Shown here: piece by piece, positions 25,501 through 36,306 of the stretch
How the letters are laid out: each line of letters starts with the position of its first letter
How positions within the stretch are numbered: the first letter of the stretch is position 1
NCBI GenBank assembly: GCA_934167465.1
Contig: CAKPKR010000002.1
Location: 186,001 to 250,000 of the forward strand
Reading direction: 5' to 3'
DNA: 64,000 nucleotides
DNA from: an uncultured Bacilli bacterium
GTDB lineage: Bacteria; Bacillota_I; Bacilli_A; RF39; UBA660
The notes under the pieces: generated by a model
Seen by the model: only the letters and a program-made list of their open reading frames with translations
The model's database searches: none
What the model was told of the DNA's origin: nothing
Position numbers and translations under genes: made by a program

Positions 25501-26799
25501 TTATTTTAGCACATATATAATATTTTTTCCACTTCCAATCATAACAATTAATTTATTTTCGCACATATTATTTAATATATTTTTAGCTCTCGTCGATGAA
25601 ATATCTAATAATTGTTCAACTATATTTCTATTTATCTTATTATTTTTCTTTAAATATTCTACTATTTTTTCTTCTTGCGTTAAATTAGAAGGTAATATTT
25701 TTTCATTATTTTCAACATAGTTAACATTATATAATGTTACATTAAATGCATTATCTGTATCTACAAATATAGGTTTTTTATTATAATTATCGTATGATTG
25801 AATTATTCTGCCAATTCCAGTCCCAAAACTTTCAACATATTTTAATCTATAAAATATATTTGCCAAGTTAGGATTTCTGCTTTCGGATATTCCTAAATAT
25901 AAATCATTTAAGCTTAACCCTTTAACAATACAACCCAATGAAGTTATTTCAAAATGATCATCATAAAGTGAAATAAGAATACTTCCTTTGTAATTATAGT
26001 CTCTATGAATAATTGCATTTAATAATGATTCTCTTATCGCATATTCAGGGTAATCCTTTGTATCAATTCTTTCTAACCCGACAATTCTTCCTTTAGTTTT
26101 ATTAAATAAGTCTAAATATTCAAATACTTCATTTACTTGTTTTAAAACTGATCCAGTAAATTCTTTTCTATCTTTAAATTCTAACTTATTTGTTCCATTA
26201 TAAATCGCACATTTTATTGAATAAGGACATTCATCAGATAATAATAATCCTAAATTTGTATATTGATTATTTAAATTAATAATATTTAAACTCTTATATT
26301 TATTATTATCTAACGAGATATTATGTTTATTGAAAATTGATTTAAGTGTTTCAAAATTTAGATTTTGATTTTGAGAAACAAGTGTTTCAAATGAATCGCC
26401 TTGATTTTCAATAAGCATTTTCTTTATAACTTCTTCACTTGCGGGAGCACTCGTATTTCCATATCTTAAATACACACCAGAAGTCTTTATACCTTTATCA
26501 GTTAAATAATATGGTTTGTTAGGTGCTTCCATTACATTGATTTCTATAATATCTTTATCATCTATATTTATTAAATTAACTGATGTATATAATGTTAAAT
26601 CACTTTTAATTCCTTCTCGTATCATTCCTGAAAGAGATTCTAAATCTCCTTTTGCATTATTTAGACCAATAACATTTCCGCCATCATCAATACCAATGTA
26701 TATTTTTCCACCCTTAGTATTTGCAAATGCAATTATTTCTTTTTTTATATCTTTTGTTAACTCAATTTTCAATTCTGTATATTCATCTTCTATGTACAT
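25501..26799 (-). CDS. AlbA_2 (Schlafen-like) DNA-binding/ATPase-type regulator
   Basis: The 432-residue protein has an N-terminal AlbA_2 domain (TELKIELTKDIKKEIIAFAN, GGKIYIGIDDGGNVIGL), a GHKL/HATPase_c_4-like middle (AIRESLLNAIIHRDYNYKGS, ITSLGCIVKGLSLNDL, ESFGTGIGRI) and a C-terminal winged helix (EKIVEYLKKNNKINRNIVEQLL). Such proteins are annotated as ATP-binding transcriptional regulators and recur in phage-defence and mobile islands. Its promoter has three 11-bp-phased repeats, suggesting it is regulated or self-regulated. It ends in repeat element A. Confidence 0.85.
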   Translation of the reverse strand: MYIEDEYTELKIELTKDIKKEIIAFANTKGGKIYIGIDDGGNVIGLNNAKGDLESLSGMIREGIKSDLTLYTSVNLINIDDKDIIEINVMEAPNKPYYLTDKGIKTSGVYLRYGNTSAPASEEVIKKMLIENQGDSFETLVSQNQNLNFETLKSIFNKHNISLDNNKYKSLNIINLNNQYTNLGLLLSDECPYSIKCAIYNGTNKLEFKDRKEFTGSVLKQVNEVFEYLDLFNKTKGRIVGLERIDTKDYPEYAIRESLLNAIIHRDYNYKGSILISLYDDHFEITSLGCIVKGLSLNDLYLGISESRNPNLANIFYRLKYVESFGTGIGRIIQSYDNYNKKPIFVDTDNAFNVTLYNVNYVENNEKILPSNLTQEEKIVEYLKKNNKINRNIVEQLLDISSTRAKNILNNMCENKLIVMIGSGKNIIYVLK

Positions 26800-26816
26800 A
26801 TTATCACCTCAATTAT

Positions 26817-26882
26817 AGTATATACAGTTTTAAAAATAATATCAATATATTCGGTCACTTTTCGGTCACTTTTCGGTCACTA
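26817..26882 (-). promoter_or_regulatory. promoter with three phased CGGTCAC repeats
   Basis: The minus strand has TTGATA (26840-26845) and TATACT (26817-26822) with a 17 bp spacer. Directly upstream of the -35, CGGTCAC occurs at 26852, 26863 and 26874, exactly 11 bp apart, so all three sites face the same side of the helix. This is a convincing operator array for an activator or cooperative regulator. Confidence 0.78.
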
Positions 26883-26900
26883 TATATTTTTAAACGAGAA

Positions 26901-26975
26901 AAAACGAACTATTTCTAGTTCGAATAAATCGTCAATGGTGCCAGCGACATAGAGGTCTACAACTTTTTTCGGCAA
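26901..26975 (-). repeat. repeated 3' element, copy B
   Basis: This copy lies after the coiled-coil gene. It shares GTTGTAGACCTCTA with copy A and the 26 bp covering the hairpin CGAACTAGAAATAGTTCG and its flank with copy C, with GCACCA at the position matching the ssrA 3' end. T6 follows the hairpin on the minus strand. Confidence 0.7.
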
Positions 26976-27054
26976 TAACAATTCATATGAATCAACCTAT
27001 ATAAATTATAAGAAAAAGAAACGGAAATACCATTTCTAAAAAATCTAAAAAAAA

Positions 27055-27588
27055 TTACATATGTCTACCAGAAGACATTTCATTATTTATTCCGTATGAA
27101 TTTTCTATATCATTTTTTAATTGTGAAGCCTGAGCTAATGTAATTTCTTTTTTTGCAACTTTTTCTCTTAATGTTGATAAAGCAATTTGCTTATCTAATT
27201 CTATTTCTTCAGCAGTTTTTTCTCTTCCTATTAAATGTGATTCATTTGCGTTTGATGATAAAACACCACCATTAATAACAATAGAACTTGTATCCACACC
27301 AAGCATATACTTTAATCGCATTTTGGAAGCATTTGAAGATTGTAATTGTTCTTGTTGTAATTTTTCTTCCTTAGATAATCTATCAAATTCAATCTTGTAT
27401 TTTTCTGCTTCAGATCTCATTTGAGCAATTTCATCATTGACTTTTATAATTGATTGTTCTAAAACTTCAGAAGCCATCCCTGAATTACCATTTAGCCAAT
27501 TTTGAACAAATGCTTCTAATTTTGCTTCTTTTTCATTTGCTTGATCTAACAATTCACAATATCTATCAATATATTCCCATTTACCCAT
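27055..27588 (-). CDS. coiled-coil protein of unknown function in the accessory region
   Basis: The 177-residue protein starts MGKWEYIDRYCELLDQ, has a long charged coiled coil (Glu/Lys/Ala/Gln-rich, about residues 15-100) and a C-terminal segment KEITLAQASQLKNDIENSYG resembling SHOCT-type oligomerisation helices. The start at 27588 is chosen because GGAGG precedes it; an earlier in-frame ATG lacks a ribosome site. It follows the remains of a KilA-N gene, so the pair may derive from a prophage. Function not recognised. Confidence 0.55.
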   Translation of the reverse strand: MGKWEYIDRYCELLDQANEKEAKLEAFVQNWLNGNSGMASEVLEQSIIKVNDEIAQMRSEAEKYKIEFDRLSKEEKLQQEQLQSSNASKMRLKYMLGVDTSSIVINGGVLSSNANESHLIGREKTAEEIELDKQIALSTLREKVAKKEITLAQASQLKNDIENSYGINNEMSSGRHM

Positions 27589-27632
27589 TTTTAACCTCCT
27601 ACTATGTACAATTACAGCATATTTTTTCATAA

Positions 27633-28116
27633 TTATTTATTTTCTATCAATATTTTATCATTATTAATATTATTTTGCAATAATTCTAGTCCTTTTTCAT
27701 TCTTATTATTTTTAAGTGCTTCCATTTAAAATCTTGCTGACTCATTTAATTGAATCAATTTATCAGCTTATTTTATATTCATTCTAATTAATTCAGCACT
27801 TATCCAACTTGCAAATTCAAATGCAATATCAGGATAGGCAAATGTTCTACCACCATATTTGCCTGATTTAGATATAATTCCTATTGCATTAGTTTCTTTA
27901 ATCCATTTTGTGAGGACATTTTAAATTTATTACTGCCTGCTTCGTTTTTAAAAGTAGCGAATTTGCCCCTTTAAAATTTTTGTTATTCATACTTTCCCAT
28001 AGTTCTAAATAAGAAATAACTTCTTTATTTCTCAGCTAATCTCTAATTGAAAGTCTTGGCTCTTCTGCATCAGCATATCTCGCTAAATCAGTAAGCGATA
28101 TATAATTATCACTCAT
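27633..28116 (-). pseudogene. decayed KilA-N domain gene
   Basis: Reading the minus strand gives MSDNYISLTDLARYADAEEP, then an in-frame TAG where the family has Trp, then LRNKEVISYLELWESMNN, a frameshift, NEAGSNKFK, another shift, and ETNAIGIISKSGKYGGRTFA followed by YPDIAFEFASWIS. These fragments together make a near-complete KilA-N DNA-binding domain, common in phage antirepressors and regulators. Several stops and at least two frameshifts show it is dead. Confidence 0.85.
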
Positions 28117-28136
28117 TCTTTCGTTTTAAACAGAAA

Positions 28137-28212
28137 AAGAACGAACTATTTCTAGTTCGAATAAATCTTTAATGGTGCCCTAAGGGAAGAAGTAGAACAA
28201 CTTCGAGAGCAA
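28137..28212 (-). repeat. repeated 3' element, copy C
   Basis: This copy lies just after the pyrimidine cyclase gene. The 3' half (GCACCATT, GATTTATTCG, hairpin CGAACTAGAAATAGTTCG) matches copy B. The 5' half differs and contains CCCTTAGGG in place of the GTAGA/TCTAC stem, though AAGTTGT is kept. Confidence 0.65.
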
Positions 28213-28267
28213 AAGATATAATTAGTAATAAACTTAACTAATATCATTATATCAATTTTTTAGGATA

Positions 28268-29002
28268 TTACAAGTTTTCTTTAATCCAATCATCAAAATC
28301 AGTATTTATTACATTAGCATAATATGTAGAAGAATTTATATCATAATCGTATTTTTGAGTAAACCAGTTGCGAGCTTCCGAATTTGATTCTTCTAACTTT
28401 TCAATAAAGTTATTATAAGCTAAACTACTTACTCCAATTATTCCATTACCATCTCGTCCTGCCTTATCTGCAAGTACGCACGCTTCTATTACTGCTTTTC
28501 CAATCCATATTCTATCATTTATTCCCGTTCCTTTTTTACCAGCCTTTATGACTAAGTCTTCACCAACTCCAATACCAATTCCAACATTTATAGTAGGATA
28601 ACCTTTTTTAGAAAATAATTTATTTAGCATATTTATTAGACAATTAATATATGAAGAAAGAGTTAATAATTCCAGTATATCCGATTGATATGGAGTCGAA
28701 AACACTCCATAAACGCAATCTCCTCTAACTCCAATTTGACGAGCATTGCTGGTACTATTCATAATTGAAATAATTTCAGAAGTAAAACTTCTCAATATTT
28801 TTGCTACAACTATATCTTTTTCACCTTCGATTAATTTTTTTGAACCAACTATATCAACAAAAATAGAACCAATCCAACTTCTTATGCCATTATCATATGT
28901 AAAATCACTATCATCTTTGGGGATATTTTTGTTTTGTATTTCAGTATTATTATTCAAAATTTCTTCTATTTTCTTTTTTCCTTCTTTGTAATCGTAATAC
29001 AT
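28268..29002 (-). CDS. pycC: Pycsar pyrimidine (cCMP/cUMP) cyclase PycC
   Basis: The 244-residue protein is a class III nucleotide cyclase: SIFVDIVGSKKLIE holds the first metal-binding Asp (Asp50), VRGDCVYGVF the second (Asp95), and DRIWIGKAVIEACVLADKAG is the late helix typical of the family. It lies 13 bp after a gene for a PycTM-type membrane effector, the two-gene layout of the Pycsar antiphage system, in which the cyclase makes cCMP or cUMP on infection and the effector damages the membrane. Which nucleotide is made cannot be read from sequence. It ends in repeat element C. Confidence 0.85.
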   Translation of the reverse strand: MYYDYKEGKKKIEEILNNNTEIQNKNIPKDDSDFTYDNGIRSWIGSIFVDIVGSKKLIEGEKDIVVAKILRSFTSEIISIMNSTSNARQIGVRGDCVYGVFSTPYQSDILELLTLSSYINCLINMLNKLFSKKGYPTINVGIGIGVGEDLVIKAGKKGTGINDRIWIGKAVIEACVLADKAGRDGNGIIGVSSLAYNNFIEKLEESNSEARNWFTQKYDYDINSSTYYANVINTDFDDWIKENL

Positions 29003-29015
29003 ATTATCTAACTCC

Positions 29016-29561
29016 TTATAAATATACTAAAATTCCTATACAATACAGAATTAACATACTAACAAATCCTCCTAAAAAATATTTTATACCTTTAGAAAAA
29101 TTTACAAATTTTTCATTACATATTATTGAATTTTGATAAACTTGATTTAATAAATCATCAAGAATATCCTCTTCTGTACTTTTTAATAAACCCTCTTTAT
29201 ATTCATTAAAACTAAAATAGCTAGCTATACTACCAAAAAACATATATGATTTTGTTCTATAAGTTTTCATTTTTAATGTAGGAATTAGAACCTTTATTAA
29301 AGTATATAACCCAAAAATACAAACACATATTGATCCTAAAAAGAAAATCAAATAAAGAATATCACTAAAATTAATATTTAGAAAAATCTCTTTCATAATT
29401 TTTACAGTCCGTGATAATACATTTCCATTTGTGAAAATAATTGTTAATAGAATACCTACAAGACCTAAAATAATAGCTGCTTTATTGTCTGAATTATTAA
29501 TCCATTGATTAATTATATCTAAATTTTTATATAAATCTTCTTTTGTAATTTTATTTTTCAT
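29016..29561 (-). CDS. Pycsar membrane effector PycTM
   Basis: The 181-residue protein contains INQWINNSDNKAAIILGLVG, close to the start of the Pycsar effector domain (DUF5706), with a TM helix there, a second near residues 65-85, a cytosolic region with TYRTKSYMFFGSIASY and LLNQVYQNSIICNEKF, and a C-terminal TM helix. In known systems the effector binds the cyclic pyrimidine nucleotide and disrupts membrane integrity, killing the infected cell. The ATG at 29561 follows GGAGGAAAT; in-frame codons upstream are not needed. Confidence 0.83.
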   Translation of the reverse strand: MKNKITKEDLYKNLDIINQWINNSDNKAAIILGLVGILLTIIFTNGNVLSRTVKIMKEIFLNINFSDILYLIFFLGSICVCIFGLYTLIKVLIPTLKMKTYRTKSYMFFGSIASYFSFNEYKEGLLKSTEEDILDDLLNQVYQNSIICNEKFVNFSKGIKYFLGGFVSMLILYCIGILVYL

Positions 29562-29577
29562 ATTTCCTCCATTAAAA

Positions 29578-29625
29578 AACAGTATAATCATAATGCTATA
29601 CTGAAATTCGTTTTAATTATATCAC
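29578..29625 (-). promoter_or_regulatory. Pycsar operon promoter with inverted repeat
   Basis: A TATAAT-type -10 lies about 29617-29622 on the minus strand. The inverted repeat CAGTATA/TATACTG (about 29580-29604) sits at the expected transcript start, suitable for a repressor or a leader hairpin. A convincing -35 was not seen. Confidence 0.5.
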
Positions 29626-29681
29626 ATTAGAAAATATTTTTAAATGACTTTAAGCATTTTTGTATTAAATAGACAACATAA

Positions 29682-30437
29682 TTATTTTAACAATATCCCA
29701 CCATTTACGTTAACATTTTCACCATTAATATAATCTGCTTTATCACTTAATAGGAATAAAACTAAATTAGCTGTATCTTCTGTTTTTCCAAGTCTTTTAC
29801 TAGGATTTTTTTCAGCAGTTGATTTAATTTCATCTTCTGTATAACTTTTCATTCCAAGAGGAGTAAGGGTTAAAGATGGACTAACTGTATTTACTCTTAT
29901 ATTATATTTTGCAAGTTCTAAAGCACAACATTGTGTAAGCATAATAGTTGCTGCTTCACAAGTACAATAAGCTACTGAATCCTCCATAGGTCTTGTTCCA
30001 AGTCTTGAAGCAATATTTATAACTCTTGGGGTATCAGATTTTTTCATTAATGGAATTGCATTTTTTATACATTGCCATCTTGCAACAACATTTACATCTA
30101 ATTCATGTCTATATTCTTCAACTGTTAAATCTTCAATAGATAGTATCTTATCATAAGCAGCACAATTTACTAAACCATCTAACTTATCATATTTTTTAGT
30201 AATTTCATCAAACATCATGTTAACATCATTCTCATTTGATAAATTTGCTTTAATTAGTAAAATATTTTCCTTATAATTAGAAAGTTCTTGCATAGTTTCT
30301 TCTGCCATTTTTTCATTATGTCCATAAGTAATTATGACATTTGCTTGATTTTCTAATAGTTGTTTAGCAATTTGTCTTCCTATTCCAGATGTTGATCCAG
30401 TTACAAGCACCACTTTGTCTTTAAAGTCTATATTCAC
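29682..30437 (-). CDS. SDR-family oxidoreductase with altered active site
   Basis: The 251-residue protein has the classical SDR Rossmann fold: TGSTSGIG nucleotide-binding motif (14-21), RVINIASR with the catalytic Ser, and a C-terminal NVNGGILLK. The active-site YxxxK is AYCTCE: the Tyr is present but the Lys is replaced by Glu, and the NNAG motif is NCAA. It may have lost or changed catalysis. It lies between the Pycsar pair and the mobilizable element with its own terminator-poor flanks; accessory rather than housekeeping is inferred from position. Confidence 0.8.
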   Translation of the reverse strand: MNIDFKDKVVLVTGSTSGIGRQIAKQLLENQANVIITYGHNEKMAEETMQELSNYKENILLIKANLSNENDVNMMFDEITKKYDKLDGLVNCAAYDKILSIEDLTVEEYRHELDVNVVARWQCIKNAIPLMKKSDTPRVINIASRLGTRPMEDSVAYCTCEAATIMLTQCCALELAKYNIRVNTVSPSLTLTPLGMKSYTEDEIKSTAEKNPSKRLGKTEDTANLVLFLLSDKADYINGENVNVNGGILLK

Positions 30438-30518
30438 TTCATTACCTCCATTTCTACTTAATTATACTATATTTTAGATGTTATTTGAATATATGTAAGT
30501 AAATATTTGAAAATATTT

Positions 30519-30560
30519 ACTTACCACACGTTCATTGATGATGTCAATGTACAAGTGTGT
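30519..30560. repeat. nested inverted repeat at the left end of the MobV element
   Basis: CATTGATGATGTCAATG has 6 bp arms and is flanked by CACAC and GTGTG in the right sense for pairing. It lies past the mob gene stop. It may be an attachment site, an origin of transfer or a terminator; the sequence does not decide. Confidence 0.45.
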
Positions 30561-30600
30561 TTCTAAATTATCAAAAATTTAGTATAAGCAAAGAATACAA

Positions 30601-33760
<3,160 letters not shown>

Positions 33761-33775
33761 CTAGTTTAAAAACAT

Positions 33776-34042
33776 TTAATTGTTTTTAATATGAACTTCC
33801 ATATCTTTTAATTTAATACATTTAGAATAATCATTTACAAAAACTTTATCACTTCCATTAAATATTAAATAATTATTCCCTTTGATTGTTATAATATGTG
33901 GACTTACATAAGCAATATTACTTCCTTTAATATTGATAATGCTTCCTTGTTTAATAGTATATTTACAGCAAGCAAATCTACATATCATATCAATTCTTTT
34001 TAAAACTTCCTTTTCAACTTCTAATATTTTTACTTCCTTCAT
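33776..34042 (-). CDS. small hypothetical protein ahead of the serine recombinase
   Basis: The 88-residue protein starts MKEVKILEVEKEVLKRID and continues with CRFACCKYTIKQGS (a Cys cluster) and repeated short beta strands. GAGGAG precedes the chosen ATG; an earlier ATG 21 bp upstream has no ribosome site. Its place beside the recombinase suggests an element-encoded accessory factor, possibly directionality control. Not recognised. Confidence 0.55.
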   Translation of the reverse strand: MKEVKILEVEKEVLKRIDMICRFACCKYTIKQGSIINIKGSNIAYVSPHIITIKGNNYLIFNGSDKVFVNDYSKCIKLKDMEVHIKNN

Positions 34043-34082
34043 AAAACTCCTCACTTTCTTCATAATAACAAAAAAACTAGAC

Positions 34083-34137
34083 GGTACTTCTAGTTAATAT
34101 TTATTACTACTCGAAAAGTTCGAGTTTCCTATCAATC
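34083..34137 (-). terminator. terminators between ssrA and the element
   Basis: Right after the tmRNA CCA the minus strand reads GATTGATAGG and then a hairpin CTCGAA/TTCGAG, followed by a second hairpin AACTAGA/TCTAGTT with T7. These should end ssrA transcription; their sequence is related to, but not the same as, the hairpin of elements A-C. Confidence 0.6.
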
Positions 34138-34515
34138 TGGTGGAGCTGAGGAGAATCGAACTCCTGTCCAAATACACTCTATTATAAACATCTACAAGGT
34201 TAGTTGATTAATATATTTCCTAAAAAGATAAGTAACCAACAACAATCTTTTTAGTAATCCTTTATTATTCATTATTATTTAAAGGAATCATAATAATATA
34301 TCCTGCTAAATCGAACCCTCTAATATCTCCACAGGAAAGAAATAAAAGAAAGTTGTATTACTCTAAATTAATTAGGCAAAGGCAACAGCATTGCTTTTGA
34401 ATACTGAAGCTAATACATTTTTAACATTTTTTGCATTTATTTTTTTGTGAGTTTAAAGTACTCCTACTCCCTGCAGTTCATAACGAAATATATCTGTCGA
34501 AACCTGAACAGCCCC
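34138..34515 (-). ncRNA. ssrA: tmRNA
   Basis: The minus strand begins GGGGCTGTTCAGGTTTCGAC and ends GAGTTCGATTCTCC-TCAGCTCCACCA with encoded CCA; the 5' GGGGCTG pairs with CAGCTCC, forming the Ala-type acceptor stem with a GU pair. The reading part starts at GCA (near 34434) and encodes a 20-residue tag ending NAVAFA before TAA. The tag rescues stalled ribosomes with SmpB, encoded 3.8 kb away. The C-terminal AFA, instead of LAA, recalls Mollicutes tags. Confidence 0.95.
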
Positions 34516-34578
34516 TTTTTATAGTTAATATTATAGCATTATACCTAAAAATATTCAAGAAAAAAACAACCAAAGTTG

Positions 34579-35760
34579 TTAATTAATATTTTTATCATAT
34601 TCTGTATCAGTTACATCATATTTTTTACGATTTTTAAAGAATTCTAATACCTTAGTTGAAACAAAACCTATAGCAGCTAGAATTAAAAAATAAGCTAATC
34701 CCCAAACATCAAAAGTTGGAGCAGATTCAGTTAACAATCCTAATACAGAAGCACCCGCACTCATTGATGCAACTACAGTTAAACTATTAACAGAACTATC
34801 AGTAACATCCGCCTTAACACTACTAAATAATGTTTTTGCCGAATTCAAATATGTTTGAGTCATATCCCACAAATATTGAATATAACTTAAAGTATCCCTT
34901 AAAGTTTCATATCTATAACCAGAAATTGCTAAAAATTCAGTTAGTTTTGAATCGGATTTAGCAATTTTTTCTCTAGTAGAAATATAAGTACTCATTTGAT
35001 TAATTCTACCATCAATTAAATTAACAGTTTTTGAATATCCTTCTAATTTAGTCATAAAAGTGACAATTTCAGAGCCTTTAACTTTCGCTTGTTCTTTTAC
35101 TTTATCTATTTTTTCCCAAATAATTCTATGCATATTTAAATATCTATGCAATTGACCTTTAAATTCACGAATAAATATTTGTGATTCAATATACTTTTCG
35201 ATATCAGCTAAATTTTCTTCTTTATTATTGATAAAATAATACTTATCTCCTCTTATAACATCATAACTTTTACAATTAAATTCGAAATATTTTTGAGAAT
35301 CTTTTATAGATAAAGCTTTTAAAATTTCATCTCTCGAACCATTTTCACAAACTATAAAATAAGGATAAATTGTCTCAATATGAGCTAATTCTTTAGGAAC
35401 GGGAGCGCCTAAACTGAACAAATAACTAAAAGCTGGTGATAATTTATTTTCATAATAATCTTGTACTTTACTAATATCTGTAAACAAAGTTTCTTGACTA
35501 CAATTAGTATTATTTACTGTAATTAAACCATCTTCAAATATTTTTACCTTAATATTCAAAGCAGTAGTAAATGAAATGTATTCTTCACCATCTACACCAT
35601 ATTCAATATTGCCAATTTCTAATCCTTTATGAAATTCATTTAGTTTTTCCTGATCTAAATTTAATTGACTTTTACATTCCCTCAAAAAATCATAAATTTC
35701 AGTTAATTGTAACATTGTTCTTTGAAACCAACCACCTATATAAACATTACTTATTTTCAT
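34579..35760 (-). CDS. membrane-anchored protein of unknown function
   Basis: The 393-residue protein is mainly soluble and helical, with two hydrophobic segments near the C-terminus (VVASMSAGASVLGLL; WGLAYFLILAAIGFVSTKVLEFF) and a charged tail. The segment from about residue 200 to 300 looks coiled-coil (ISTREKIAKSDSKLTEFL). No family motif was recognised. It lies 10 bp after a GNAT gene and likely shares its transcript. Confidence 0.6.
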   Translation of the reverse strand: MKISNVYIGGWFQRTMLQLTEIYDFLRECKSQLNLDQEKLNEFHKGLEIGNIEYGVDGEEYISFTTALNIKVKIFEDGLITVNNTNCSQETLFTDISKVQDYYENKLSPAFSYLFSLGAPVPKELAHIETIYPYFIVCENGSRDEILKALSIKDSQKYFEFNCKSYDVIRGDKYYFINNKEENLADIEKYIESQIFIREFKGQLHRYLNMHRIIWEKIDKVKEQAKVKGSEIVTFMTKLEGYSKTVNLIDGRINQMSTYISTREKIAKSDSKLTEFLAISGYRYETLRDTLSYIQYLWDMTQTYLNSAKTLFSSVKADVTDSSVNSLTVVASMSAGASVLGLLTESAPTFDVWGLAYFLILAAIGFVSTKVLEFFKNRKKYDVTDTEYDKNIN

Positions 35761-35770
35761 AAAGCACCTC

Positions 35771-36211
35771 CTAGTCTACTTTCTTTGAAAAAAATGGAGC
35801 ATCTTCTATAATAAATCCATAATCTTTATAACAAGCATGAGCAGCTGTTCTAAAATTTTTACTCCATAATTCCATACATACACAATTTTTTTCTTTACAA
35901 ATTTCTTCAGTATATTTTAACATTTTAGTTGCTAATCTATGACGTCTATATTCTGGTTTAACACAAACATGATTTAAAATAGCGTATGTATTCATATGTT
36001 CATAAATTGTTGGTATAATTGTAATTTTTAAATGAGCAACTATCTCACCATTCATTTCTCCTAATACATATATTTGATTTGGATCATTCTTAGTTTTTTC
36101 ATAAATATTTTTTGCATATTCTATACTTGTATTTTCATCAAAACAAAGATTACACAAATCGATAACTTTACATAAGTCATCTTCATTCATAATTCTAAAT
36201 TTTATTTCCAT
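35771..36211 (-). CDS. GNAT-family N-acetyltransferase
   Basis: The 146-residue protein has the GNAT motif A: NHVCVKPEYRRHRLATKMLKYTEE, where the RRHRLA loop (for R/QxxGxG/A) binds acetyl-CoA, and a preceding strand GEIVAHLKITI. The C-terminal strand pairs KNFRTAAHACYKDYGF are typical (HxCYKxxGF). The acceptor substrate is unknown. Confidence 0.85.
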   Translation of the reverse strand: MEIKFRIMNEDDLCKVIDLCNLCFDENTSIEYAKNIYEKTKNDPNQIYVLGEMNGEIVAHLKITIIPTIYEHMNTYAILNHVCVKPEYRRHRLATKMLKYTEEICKEKNCVCMELWSKNFRTAAHACYKDYGFIIEDAPFFSKKVD

Positions 36212-36306
36212 AAGTACCTCCTACTATTTAAATTATAACAAATAAAAATGTAGTTAGAAATAACATTATTAGTGACTTTACACAATTTAACAAAAAAAGA
36301 AAAGTT

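Noticed and set aside
26852..26880. Short regularly spaced repeats as a CRISPR array
   Set aside because: Only three 7 bp repeats at 11 bp period; far too short for repeats and spacers. A promoter operator fits.
25401..28212. Integron attC sites at the repeated 3' elements
   Set aside because: The canonical core sites of attC (GTTRRRY and RYYYAAC pair) are not both present and no tyrosine integron integrase is in the window. Kept only as cassette-like by layout.
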